In this document: in pieces, positions 25,685 to 33,640 of the stretch
Layout: each line of letters opens with the position of its first letter
Position numbering within the stretch: the first letter of the stretch is position 1
NCBI GenBank assembly: GCA_019429465.1
Contig: JAHYIV010000021.1
Location: 1-48,356 of the forward strand
Length of the DNA stretch: 48,356 bases
From: Desulfoarculaceae bacterium
GTDB lineage: Bacteria > Desulfobacterota > Desulfobulbia > Desulfobulbales > Desulfocapsaceae
Direction: 5' to 3'
The notes under the pieces: generated by a model
The model's database searches: none
What the model saw: only the letters and a program-made list of their open reading frames with translations
What the model was told of the DNA's origin: nothing
Program-made: the position numbers and the translations under genes

Positions 25685-25737
25685 TAGGGGCCCTTCATGA
25701 CAATGAATCGTCGTAGTTATTTTTGAACAACGGTTTA
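25685..25737 (-). repeat. Intergenic repeat copy 2
   Basis: The minus strand from the porin stop (TAAACCGTTGTTCAAAAA) through CATTGTCAT and GGGCCCCTAAG matches copy 1 at 2657-2762, but lacks the roughly 50-base hairpin insert. The TAA at its edge serves as the stop codon of the porin gene. The two copies lie 23 kb apart in opposite orientation. Confidence 0.6.
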
Positions 25738-27825
25738 GCGCAGGTCACGGCGCAGGGAAAAAAAGAATCTGTTATGCATTTTTTCCCAGTTATAAACATT
25801 ATCTTTTTCTAATATGAGACTGTAGTCTGATTTTATCGACCATGCCGCAAAACGATAGATATGGCTGAGACTCGCGCCGCTATGGGTTCGCGACGAGGAC
25901 CTTGATTGCGTCTCTATCTCCAGGTCATTTTCAGACGTTGCGGAATAATCTTGTTGGATGAGCCTCTGAAAAATAACGGCTTTAACCTTTTGCACAGGCG
26001 TTATTTGCCAATTAAGATTTCCCCGCACGTTATAATTAAATGTGTTCCCAGAGCCGCTGGCGCGGTTGAAATTACTCTCGGTATTATCGGTGTTCGCGGC
26101 CCCGCCAACCGAGGCAACCAGCTGCAATCTCATATTGCTGAACGGCTCCCACAACCAGAACTTGGCTCCCCCCAGCCCTCCTGACAGTTGCCAGCTGCGG
26201 ACCGTTTCGCGTTGCGCATACCTTTCTTCACTTAAACTCAAAGAGGCCGATAATTTTTTGTATCTCGTGCCCAGGGTTATTCTCTGGCTTAAATCATCGC
26301 GCAAACGAATCGGCGGATCCCCGGCAAGCAACTGATCCTCAGTCAAGGAAAGACTGTAATTAAGAGACAACCACGACCAGGCAGAACAGCCCGCGCCAAG
26401 GCTCCGAGTCAGTGTCCCAAGTTTGGCGGATGGATCCCCCAGATAGCGGTAGCTTACCTTTGTGCGTACCGGGGCAAGGGGATCGTCAGAATCAAAATCT
26501 TGATGGGAAAGCAGGATAATGCCGCCATTTTCGGTGACCGTGTAGTCCTCATCAAGACGCAAGAGAATATTGTCGGCAAAAACCTTTATCGACTGCGGAT
26601 CAATCTGCTCCTTGGTCAAACGCACCTCAATGCCATAGAACAGGTCGACATTTTCGTTTAAAACCGTCAACCAGCGGCTCGTAACGGTCTGGTCGACAAC
26701 TTTATAGTTGGAGCCCAGGTTCATACGGACCAGCCCGAAAGGAACCCTGCGGTGGTAGGCAAAACCGCCGCCGGCATCATAGCCGTTCTGCTCATAATTG
26801 CGGCCATAAACTTGTGAAACCTGGCCGTTTATGCTACTGGTCAAGTTATCATAGAGCTGGTGTGACACGGTGACTGCGGAAGACAGCGGCAGCGTATAAT
26901 TATTGTCGGAATCGGTATCGAAGCCCATCGCATAAGACGAATTGAGTTGGGGGTTACTATCTTTCGCTAAATGGCGGAAGGAGAGCGTTTCGTTGAGGCT
27001 GAAGGTATAATTCGCGGGTCCGTCTGTTTTTAAATAGTTGGACAGTAAATGGGAATCAAGTTTGAGGCGTTCGTCGTCGGTCAGCAGCCAGGTGCTGTAC
27101 ATCCGGGCCCGCCCTAGATCGACAGCCTGCTCAGCCAGCAATCCGCGGCCCTGCCACTCGTATACCGTCTCCTCATAATTAATCTCCAGCGATGTCCTAT
27201 GAACGTCCGTATTGCGATACGAGCTCAGGCGAAAAGTATCGCTTATCCGACGGGAGGTATAAAAGCCCTCGGTGAGTGAATCGCTGGAGTCGTAAGCCAG
27301 GCGCATGGGCCATTTTTTTACCGGAAAGTTCAACGCCCCGCCGTAGTCACTTTTCAGCCTTTGCGTAGTCGCTCCCCAGCTATTTGTGGACAGGCTACTA
27401 CTACGGCTGGAATGAAAATCCACATTTACCGGCTTATACTGAAGCAGTCTGCCACTCACCCTGTAGAGCAGCGAGGAAGCATTCTGCGTTCTGTTATAGT
27501 AGTTATCCTGCTGCTGCTGATCCTGGATCCACTCAGGGTTCAAATTCAACTGGTAAACCAGCAGGGCGGGGTGGTAGGCCCAACCTGCTGTCTGCACCTC
27601 GATCCCTTCTCTAAAATGGTGACTGGCCGAGGTTGTCTCTTTGCCGCCTGATGACACATTTTTATGATTACTATACGTATAATCAAGCGTTGTGCTGAAA
27701 CCCGGGCGCGCAATATAATAATAAGGCCTGGCCAATGCCGAATCCGTCAAGGCGAATAGACAAAGCAGGGCCGGCAGGGCACCGGAGAAAAGCCTTCTCA
27801 CGCAGTTCTGAAACCAGAAGAGCAT
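25735..27825 (-). CDS. Outer-membrane beta-barrel porin of an electron conduit
   Basis: The 696-residue precursor has a signal peptide cut near ALA, followed by a long series of amphipathic beta strands with aromatic girdles, low cysteine and no heme motif: for example FSTTLDYTYSNHKN, MRLAYDSSDSLTEGFY, SAVTVSHQLYDNLTSS and SDYSLILEKDNVYNW. The size suits a 20-26-strand sheath like those that enclose multiheme cytochromes (MtrB and Pcc porins), though the sequence does not let me name a subfamily. It is flanked by two NHL lipoproteins and by 5- and 12-heme cytochromes in one operon, which supports a porin-cytochrome complex. It ends in RDLR rather than the usual terminal Phe. Confidence 0.82.
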   Translation of the reverse strand: MLFWFQNCVRRLFSGALPALLCLFALTDSALARPYYYIARPGFSTTLDYTYSNHKNVSSGGKETTSASHHFREGIEVQTAGWAYHPALLVYQLNLNPEWIQDQQQQDNYYNRTQNASSLLYRVSGRLLQYKPVNVDFHSSRSSSLSTNSWGATTQRLKSDYGGALNFPVKKWPMRLAYDSSDSLTEGFYTSRRISDTFRLSSYRNTDVHRTSLEINYEETVYEWQGRGLLAEQAVDLGRARMYSTWLLTDDERLKLDSHLLSNYLKTDGPANYTFSLNETLSFRHLAKDSNPQLNSSYAMGFDTDSDNNYTLPLSSAVTVSHQLYDNLTSSINGQVSQVYGRNYEQNGYDAGGGFAYHRRVPFGLVRMNLGSNYKVVDQTVTSRWLTVLNENVDLFYGIEVRLTKEQIDPQSIKVFADNILLRLDEDYTVTENGGIILLSHQDFDSDDPLAPVRTKVSYRYLGDPSAKLGTLTRSLGAGCSAWSWLSLNYSLSLTEDQLLAGDPPIRLRDDLSQRITLGTRYKKLSASLSLSEERYAQRETVRSWQLSGGLGGAKFWLWEPFSNMRLQLVASVGGAANTDNTESNFNRASGSGNTFNYNVRGNLNWQITPVQKVKAVIFQRLIQQDYSATSENDLEIETQSRSSSRTHSGASLSHIYRFAAWSIKSDYSLILEKDNVYNWEKMHNRFFFSLRRDLR

Positions 27826-27907
27826 AGACTAACCCCGGATGAACGGGATAAGTGCCTTTCGCGGATTATTTTCTTGTAAAAAAAACAATAAAATAATCTG
27901 TAAGGCA

Positions 27908-28588
27908 CTAAAAACTCTCGATATATTCATCCCGTAACATCCTCGCGTCAAGTCCGAGGTGGGGATTATGACAGTCCAGACAAGGACCGGCGTCAGTATG
28001 CAATTTCGTATCATGAATGAAACCCTCCCCATGACATTTTTGACAAAGCTCAGCCGCCGGCGCAAATAAAAAAAACTGTTCCCGCCCCCCGTGGGGATGG
28101 TGACAAAGGGTGCAATCGGTCTTGGCCGGCCCATGCTGGCGTAGTCCTGCCGCACCAATCGCCGTCGGTCCCTGGCTGGTATGGCAACCGACACACAACA
28201 GCTCGCGCGGGGCCTGAAAATCAGTGGGCATAACGCTCACCTTGTCTTCTTTGCCGCCCCCAAAACCGAAGCTGCCCCCAACCTTTGTCTGGTGACAGGC
28301 ATCACAGTAATTACCGGCAAAGGGGCCGTGGCCAAAATCACCGGAATACTGAGCAAACTGGGCGGCAGCAATACGTTTGGCCAGAGCATATCTCTCGAGG
28401 TCGGATAACTCTGCAGCGCTGACCATTTCCTGCCCACTACCCGGCGGAGGCGGCTTATAATCAATGGGCGGCACCCCGGTGAAGAAGAAGGTCAATGTTT
28501 TATAGCGCACCTCGCGACTGCAGGCACTCAAGGAGATAAGCAGTGCCAGCAGCAGACAGACCAGGGACAGCTGCTTACTTGGGCGCAT
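27908..28588 (-). CDS. Pentaheme c-type cytochrome lipoprotein
   Basis: The 226-residue chain carries a lipobox (LLISLSAC) and five CXXCH sites: CDACH, CVGCH, CTLCH, CQKCH and CLDCH. Several are followed by the doubled H-P-H or N-P-H pattern of small NrfB/MtrA-like chains. It would be an outer-membrane-anchored electron carrier on the periplasmic side, feeding the porin gene that follows. ATG 28588 is preferred; a GTG at 28597 is in frame. It overlaps the upstream NHL gene by 14 bases, so co-translation is likely. Assignment as a conduit component is inferred from context. Confidence 0.9.
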   Translation of the reverse strand: MRPSKQLSLVCLLLALLISLSACSREVRYKTLTFFFTGVPPIDYKPPPPGSGQEMVSAAELSDLERYALAKRIAAAQFAQYSGDFGHGPFAGNYCDACHQTKVGGSFGFGGGKEDKVSVMPTDFQAPRELLCVGCHTSQGPTAIGAAGLRQHGPAKTDCTLCHHPHGGREQFFLFAPAAELCQKCHGEGFIHDTKLHTDAGPCLDCHNPHLGLDARMLRDEYIESF

Positions 28589-29705
28589 CCACACCACTCT
28601 TCGGCGGCGCCGCCGGCGGCGGAGTCATCTCCGGCAGTTTCTCGCCAATCCAATCACCAAAGCCGTAGACGTTAACCTTATATTTACCAACAAGATTGGA
28701 GACAACGACCAGGTAGCGCAGTTTAAAATCCGGATCGGCATACTTCTGGAAATACTCCATGTTCTTGGTGTCGATATACAGGGCCGAAGGCAAGGCAAGA
28801 TTACCCGGTGCTCCGCCAAGCTTGGCAAAGGGCATAAGGAGCGTGGTTGTTTCCGGATCAAAAACCTGGATATTTTCAAAGGCGGCATCAACAACATAGA
28901 GGTGACCATCAGGAGAAACATCCATCCCCTTGGGCCGGCCGAAACCGCCCGGAGCTACGCCGGGAAAGCCGAACTCTTTCAAATACTTGCCCGTGGGATC
29001 GAACTTTTGAATCCGGAAATTAAAGGAATCGTTGACATACAGGTTTCCTGCCGTATCGATTTTAATATGCGTTGGGCGATCGAACCTCCCGGGGTCACCT
29101 CCCCGCCCGCCGATCACCTGGATAGTCTTGCCTGAGGTTTTGTCGAGAACAACCACCGCAAAGGCCTCCATGTCGACCACATAAATCTTGTCGCCAAAAA
29201 CGGCCACATCCATCGGCTTCTCAAATTGGTCCTTCTCGCCGTAGGCCCGGACGAATGTATCGTTCTGGTCGTAAAGCAAAATCTGCTTACGGTCGGCATC
29301 GCTGACATATTTATAATTTTTGTCGTCAATATACAGGCCAAAAGGGCTCGCCGTAGAACCCGCCCGCTTATCCCGTAAATAATCGATGGTGCCGGTCTCC
29401 AGATCCACCGTGACAATCTCTTTAAAGGTCCGGTCGGTCATGTAAAACTTCCCCTTGACACTGCTTATATCATGGGGCCGGGCAACATATCTCCCGGCGG
29501 GATTCTCGCCGAGGATAAACCCGGTCAACGCGCCACCGGTTTTACCCAGGTCCTTTTCCGTGGTAAAGCTGGTTAAAAACTGCAGCCGCGGCTGCAGCGG
29601 CAGGGGTGGATAAAAAATTGATTCCTGTTTCTGCCCCTTCCCGCCACAGGCGGACAAGAGGCCGAGCGAGAGGAGCAATACGACGAGAAGCTTGCTTATT
29701 TTCAT
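28575..29705 (-). CDS. NHL-repeat beta-propeller lipoprotein (proximal copy)
   Basis: MKISKLLVVLLLSLGLLSAC gives a lipoprotein signal. The rest is a propeller of about six NHL blades (RPHDISSVKGKFYMTDRT, KPMDVAVFGDKIYVVDM, RPTHIKIDTAGNLYVND, RPKGMDVSPDGHLYVVDA) and a proline-rich end (PEMTPPPAAPPKS). It resembles the protein encoded at 24560-25606 in length and blade spacing, so the operon carries a duplicated pair bracketing the porin and pentaheme genes. AGGAG precedes the ATG. A scaffold role at the inner face of the outer membrane is inferred, with no catalytic residues visible. Confidence 0.88.
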   Translation of the reverse strand: MKISKLLVVLLLSLGLLSACGGKGQKQESIFYPPLPLQPRLQFLTSFTTEKDLGKTGGALTGFILGENPAGRYVARPHDISSVKGKFYMTDRTFKEIVTVDLETGTIDYLRDKRAGSTASPFGLYIDDKNYKYVSDADRKQILLYDQNDTFVRAYGEKDQFEKPMDVAVFGDKIYVVDMEAFAVVVLDKTSGKTIQVIGGRGGDPGRFDRPTHIKIDTAGNLYVNDSFNFRIQKFDPTGKYLKEFGFPGVAPGGFGRPKGMDVSPDGHLYVVDAAFENIQVFDPETTTLLMPFAKLGGAPGNLALPSALYIDTKNMEYFQKYADPDFKLRYLVVVSNLVGKYKVNVYGFGDWIGEKLPEMTPPPAAPPKSGVDAPK

Positions 29706-29865
29706 GGTTTTCTCCTGGCTGAGGTTGTTCTGTATGCTCTAGGCCCGACAGGGAAGCGGCCAACTTTTTTATTTTGCGAAAGACTGATAGCCTCGGCAGA
29801 GGTCAGGGGGTTAAAAAGTAGAGGCTTCCACTCCCGAAAAAAGAAGTCGCCGGCCTGTCGTACGC

Positions 29866-30879
29866 TTATTCCTTTGCCGCCTCGGTCGCTTCCGGTGGCG
29901 CCGCCAGCGCTTCAAGGCTGGCATCCTCCCCCGGGCGGGGGGTGGCGCGCAGGGTGTTAAAGACCGGGAGAACCCGATCATAGCCCGCCTTTCCATGGCA
30001 GGCGGTCATGCATTCACCACCATTATCGGTCGGGGTATAGCTCAAGGCCAGTGGCCGCTCACCAAACATAAAACCACCGACGATCTGGTGGGGCTGCCGG
30101 GTGCCGTGCGCGCTGTGACAGGCGCGGCAGGTGCGCCCCTTTTCTTTATTAACATGGCGAAAATGCAGATTGAGGTTGCCGTTGCGGAAGGCCGTCCCGC
30201 TCTGGGTGCGGGGTTGGCGAAAGGCCTCCGCCTCGTGGCAGGTAAAGCAGAGAGCATAGGCCTTTTCGGAATATTTCACATAAAAAATTTTCGAATACGT
30301 ATCGGTCAGCAGACGCTGCTGTTCCGAATTGTGGGGCACGTGACAGACGCTGCAATCGCCATCGGCAAAGGGCGGATGCAGGGTGGCTTGCTCATCATTG
30401 AACAGGTTCTTGGTTGAGGGCAGCCCTTTTTCCTGATCGTCCTTAACGGCCTTGTCGTGACAGATAAAACAGAGCTCCGGTTGCGCCTGGCGCAGCAGTT
30501 TGGCCTGCTCACTGCCGTGCGGATCATGACAGGCGGTGCATTCACCAGCCTCAACCGGCCCATGGCTTGAGCCCTTGCCGGAAAAGGGGTCATGGCAGCC
30601 GGCGCAGAGCTCGCCTACATTTTTCCCTGGACGGCTGGGGGCATGTATGGCCGGATTGGCCAGTTCATGACAGACGGTACAGGAATCGCTATCCTCAATG
30701 GCCGGATGTTTATGCTTTTTGGCGGTGAGATCTTCGTGGCAGCCCAGGCAGGTATCGCCCTTGTCCAGGGGAAAGGAATCGGCAGCCGCGCACAACCAGG
30801 CGGGCGTCAGCAAGACAGGCAGCACGACAAGGCATCCGGACAACAACCCGGCGCGCAGGGTTTTGATCAGCATAGTCAT
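29866..30879 (-). CDS. Nine-heme periplasmic c-type cytochrome (doubled-CXXCH family)
   Basis: After the signal peptide (cut near CAAA), the chain has eight CXXCH sites (CLGCH, CTVCH, CAGCH, CTACH, CFICH, CSVCH, CFTCH, CRACH) and one CXXXCH (CMTACH). They are arranged in the paired pattern of the doubled CXXCH family (DmsE/MtrA/NrfB-like periplasmic chains). The C-terminus is Pro/Ala/Glu-rich. As the first gene of the conduit run it could be the periplasmic partner that enters the porin. ATG 30879 is chosen because residues before it do not look like a signal; a frame opens at 30942. There are 160 bases to the next gene, so an internal promoter is possible. Confidence 0.91.
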   Translation of the reverse strand: MTMLIKTLRAGLLSGCLVVLPVLLTPAWLCAAADSFPLDKGDTCLGCHEDLTAKKHKHPAIEDSDSCTVCHELANPAIHAPSRPGKNVGELCAGCHDPFSGKGSSHGPVEAGECTACHDPHGSEQAKLLRQAQPELCFICHDKAVKDDQEKGLPSTKNLFNDEQATLHPPFADGDCSVCHVPHNSEQQRLLTDTYSKIFYVKYSEKAYALCFTCHEAEAFRQPRTQSGTAFRNGNLNLHFRHVNKEKGRTCRACHSAHGTRQPHQIVGGFMFGERPLALSYTPTDNGGECMTACHGKAGYDRVLPVFNTLRATPRPGEDASLEALAAPPEATEAAKE

Positions 30880-30942
30880 AATTGGTGCCCAACTGAAAAA
30901 TAAAGAAGTGCCAAATGGCGCCATTGACTCATTCGCGAGCAA

Positions 30943-31273
30943 AAAAATAAAAATGTTCCCGGATGGAATAACGACTCAGACAGACAGGCTATCGTCTTTT
31001 TAGATGAAAGTTTTTTATTTTCTTTTTTCTGTCGCAGAGACTTTCATGCAATCACTTGCCAACGGCCCGGAGCCTGAGGCCAGACCCCGACCAGCCCGGT
31101 TAATTACCGGATTGGTCTGTATAATTACCCTGCGTGGACGGTCGTTGTCAACGATTAATTCACGCCGGCTCGGGGCATCGACAAGACGAACAACCATTGC
31201 CCCAAAAACAAAAAACAAAGGCAGGGTCTGCTCGCGCAGGCCCTGCCTTGATGGTGCGGTTTAAACGGAATGC
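30943..31273. other. Intergenic region between the tetraheme and nine-heme genes
   Basis: It contains the strong terminator of the tetraheme gene (listed separately). A TTGACA box on the minus strand at 31146-31151, with AT-rich TAATTATA some 18-20 bases on, may be the conduit operon promoter. An inverted pair ATGAAAGT (31004-31011) and ACTTTCAT (31040-31047) brackets a T-rich run. No coding frame is convincing. Confidence 0.35.
31205..31250 (-). terminator. Rho-independent terminator of the tetraheme cytochrome gene
   Basis: On the minus strand AAGGCAGGG and CCCTGCCTT form a nine-base-pair stem around a GC-rich inner hairpin, followed by TTGTTTTTTGTTTTT. It begins about 25 bases after the tetraheme stop and separates that gene from the conduit operon. 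Confidence 0.85.
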
Positions 31274-32077
31274 TTACTTATTGTGGCAGCTCAGGCACAG
31301 GGCGGAGGCCTTGCCATTGGAGTTACCGGTGTCGCCCTTCATCGGAGCGCGCAGCAGATGGGTGCCTACAATAACATTGCCTGGAGAGTCATGAACATCA
31401 TGACAGGTCGAGCACTCCAGGGTACCGCCTTCGCCAAGGAACTTCTTGACTGCGTTGTTGGCAGCACCTTGAATAAAGGTGGCGGTTTCCGGATCATGCA
31501 AGGAGCCATCAAGGGTAGCCAGGGCAGTATTGTAGACGAAGGAGATCGGATGGGTACCGGTCAGGTCGGTGTTGTCACCGGCCGCGTTACCGTCTTTACC
31601 GAAGTTGGGAACCTGGAAACCATTGGAATAACCGGCGCCGGTGAGATCCAAGCCCGCGGTACCTGGAGCAGAATACTTGTCGAAGGTATCGAGTGCCAGG
31701 GAACCGTCATGGCAAGAGAGACAAAGCTTGGAGTTGCCGTTTGGCTGACCAACATCCTTGGCATCCAGGCTGGCGCTGGCATAGGTAGTGTAACTCAATG
31801 AAGATGAAGAGCGGTTCCACAACGGACCGTTCTTGGCGAAGGAATTCGCATGATCATGTGGTGTATGGCAAACGCGGCAGATTTCTGCCCGCTTGCTGTT
31901 CCAGCCGCCTGCACCGGTTTCCAAGATTTCTACATTTTTGTTTTTGATGTTGTCGGCAAAGTTATGGGCGCTGCCCTTGGTTGAGATGCCTGTGCCGGTG
32001 GCGACGTTGGCCAGGGCCACGGAAGCTCCGCCAGCCACCAGGGCTGCTACTGCTGCTGCTACGAAAATCTTTTTCAT
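31274..32077 (-). CDS. Secreted tetraheme c-type cytochrome (OmcE-like candidate)
   Basis: The 267-residue precursor has a signal peptide (cut after ALA) and four heme sites: CRVCH (followed by TPH), CLSCH in NGNSKLCLSCHDGSLAL, CSTCH and the terminal CLSCH. LWNRSSSSLSYTTYASA and GTHPISFVYN lie between. This layout fits the small tetraheme extracellular cytochromes, among which OmcE of Geobacter polymerises into filaments (established for OmcE). Membership here is inference. It has a perfect sigma-54 promoter, a GGAG ribosome site and its own terminator, so it is expressed apart from the conduit. The 12-heme protein contains the same module. Confidence 0.9.
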   Translation of the reverse strand: MKKIFVAAAVAALVAGGASVALANVATGTGISTKGSAHNFADNIKNKNVEILETGAGGWNSKRAEICRVCHTPHDHANSFAKNGPLWNRSSSSLSYTTYASASLDAKDVGQPNGNSKLCLSCHDGSLALDTFDKYSAPGTAGLDLTGAGYSNGFQVPNFGKDGNAAGDNTDLTGTHPISFVYNTALATLDGSLHDPETATFIQGAANNAVKKFLGEGGTLECSTCHDVHDSPGNVIVGTHLLRAPMKGDTGNSNGKASALCLSCHNK

Positions 32078-32160
32078 TTTGACTTCTCCAGTTTTTTACT
32101 GCGAAAATGTTTCAGGGAAGCTCCTGTTACCGTTCCCCCTTCACCTTGATACTCCTTTAT

Positions 32161-32177
32161 AAGCAAACAGCGTGCCA
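32161..32177 (-). promoter_or_regulatory. Sigma-54 (-24/-12) promoter of the tetraheme cytochrome gene
   Basis: The minus strand reads TGGCAC, five bases, then TTGCTT, an exact match to the RpoN consensus TGGCAC-N5-TTGCW. It points at the tetraheme gene, with a leader of about 70 bases before ATG 32077. A sigma-54-type activator gene lies 3.3 kb away (35488-36888). Confidence 0.85.
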
Positions 32178-32316
32178 AAGGAGTATTTTTTATGCAAAAT
32201 AAACAGAAACAAGGAGTTACCGGCAGCATGGAGGTCCGGGCAGCCATGGTGAGTTTACGGAAAATGGGGTTATGGCCAAAAGGTCATGGGCAAATCACCA
32301 GATGTGGATGGGAGGG

Positions 32317-32400
32317 GGCAATTACGAATTAGGAATTAGGACGGCGAGGGGCGGATGGCAATTACGAATTAGGAATTAGGAATTATGACGGCGGGGGGCA
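32317..32400. repeat. Short direct duplication, AATTACGAATTAGGAATTAGG type
   Basis: The unit GGCAATTACGAATTAGG, continuing with GAATTAGG and GACGGCG, occurs at 32317 and again at 32358 with small differences. It also contains the internal word GAATTAGGAATTAG in tandem. It has the look of a dispersed slippage-prone spacer repeat. Confidence 0.6.
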
Positions 32401-32673
32401 ATGCGCGGGATGCGAGGGGCGAGGCCATCTACCCCACCCTCTATATAAATATGATGTGGAGAACCGCCTTCCCACCCCCTGCCCCTCACTCCTTTGCGGG
32501 CGCCTTTCCCCTTGCCAAGCCAAAACCGGGCTGGTATCATAGCTTTTATTTTGCTTTGAAGAGTATCCGGCCGCCATGTTTCCCCGCGGTCAGGGGCGCA
32601 TTCGCTGCTCCCTGCCCGTTGCCGGCCGTGGGCTTCCACCTGCACCCGCACCCATCATCACTGGAGGAACGTC

Positions 32674-33609
32674 ATGCCCTCATTTTTCCCGCGCCCCTGG
32701 CGCTGCATCCTGGCCTGCTGCCTGGCGCTCTTCTTCCTCGCGGCCTGCAACAACGACCAGGAGCCGCCGCCCCCGGCGCCGACGGCGGAACCCGGACAGA
32801 AGCTGACCATCGGCCTGCTTCCCGAGCAGGACCTCTTTGTCCAGAAAAGGCGCTACACCCCCATCGTCCGCTATCTGTCCCGGGAAACCGGCATGGAGGT
32901 GGAGCTGAAGATTCTCCGCCGCTACGGCAACATCGTCGAAAATTTCAGGGACGAGAAGCTTGACGGCGCCTTTTTCGGCAGCTTCACCGGGGCCATGGCC
33001 ATCAAGGCCCTGGGCGTGGAGCCCCTGGCCCGGCCGGAATACGCCGACGGGAACTCGACCTATTTCGGGATGCTCTTCGTGCGCAAGGACAGCGGCATCA
33101 AAACTGCCGCCGACATGAAGGGCAAGGTCTTCGCCTTTGTCGACAAGGCCACCACCGCCGGCTGGCTGCTGCCCCTGCACTACTTCCACGAAAACAAGAT
33201 CGAGGACTACGAGACCTGGTTCAAGGAGACCTATTTCGCCGGCACCCATGAGGACGCGATCCATGACGTCCTCGACCACAAGGCCGACGTCGGCGCGGCC
33301 AAAAACCTGATCTATGACCAGTTCGCCCACGAGGACAAAAACGCCATGAAAGAACTGGAGATCCTCGCCGTTTCTCCCAAGGTGCCGGCCAACACCCTGG
33401 CCATGCGCCACGATCTGGATCCGGCCCTGAAGGCGAAGCTGAAGACGATCCTGCTGACCATGCACGAGACCCCCGACGGCATCAAGGCCCTCGAGGAATT
33501 CGGCGCGATCCACTTTGTAGAGACCACCGTGGAGGACTACCAGCCTGTCTTCGATTATGCCCGGGATATCGGCCTCGACCTGACCTCCTACCACTACCAC
33601 AACCAATGA
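32674..33609 (+). CDS. PhnD-like phosphate/phosphonate-type substrate-binding lipoprotein
   Basis: The 311-residue protein has a lipobox (LFFLAAC) and a periplasmic binding fold of the PhnD family: LTIGLLPEQDLF, YTPIVRYLSRETGMEVELKI as the two-part entry, DGAFFGSFTGAMA and MKGKVFAFVDKATTAGWLLPL. No ABC ATPase or permease gene adjoins it. Instead a histidine kinase starts 31 bases downstream. PhnD-like proteins next to kinases generally act as sensing rather than uptake components, so it probably presents an oxyanion or other small ligand to the kinase. The ligand cannot be inferred. GGAGG precedes the ATG. Confidence 0.88.
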   Translation: MPSFFPRPWRCILACCLALFFLAACNNDQEPPPPAPTAEPGQKLTIGLLPEQDLFVQKRRYTPIVRYLSRETGMEVELKILRRYGNIVENFRDEKLDGAFFGSFTGAMAIKALGVEPLARPEYADGNSTYFGMLFVRKDSGIKTAADMKGKVFAFVDKATTAGWLLPLHYFHENKIEDYETWFKETYFAGTHEDAIHDVLDHKADVGAAKNLIYDQFAHEDKNAMKELEILAVSPKVPANTLAMRHDLDPALKAKLKTILLTMHETPDGIKALEEFGAIHFVETTVEDYQPVFDYARDIGLDLTSYHYHNQ

Positions 33610-33640
33610 CCAGCCCGCGCCGCGGGCGGGTAGAGAGATC

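Larger units (their letters stand above)
32078..32673. other. Divergent intergenic region between cytochrome and sensory genes
   Basis: It contains the sigma-54 promoter of the tetraheme gene. An imperfect inverted pair, ATGGCC-AAAA-GGTCAT (32272-32287), lies about 100 bases upstream of it and is a possible activator site. A duplicated unit at 32317-32400 and a GC-rich stretch to 32660 follow. GGAGG just before 32674 serves the PhnD-like gene. Frames on both strands after 32376 look like chance readings of GC-rich DNA. Confidence 0.5.

Noticed and set aside
27829..28194. 121-residue minus-strand frame next to the porin
   Set aside because: It overlaps the pentaheme lipoprotein in another frame and has no heme motif or signal.
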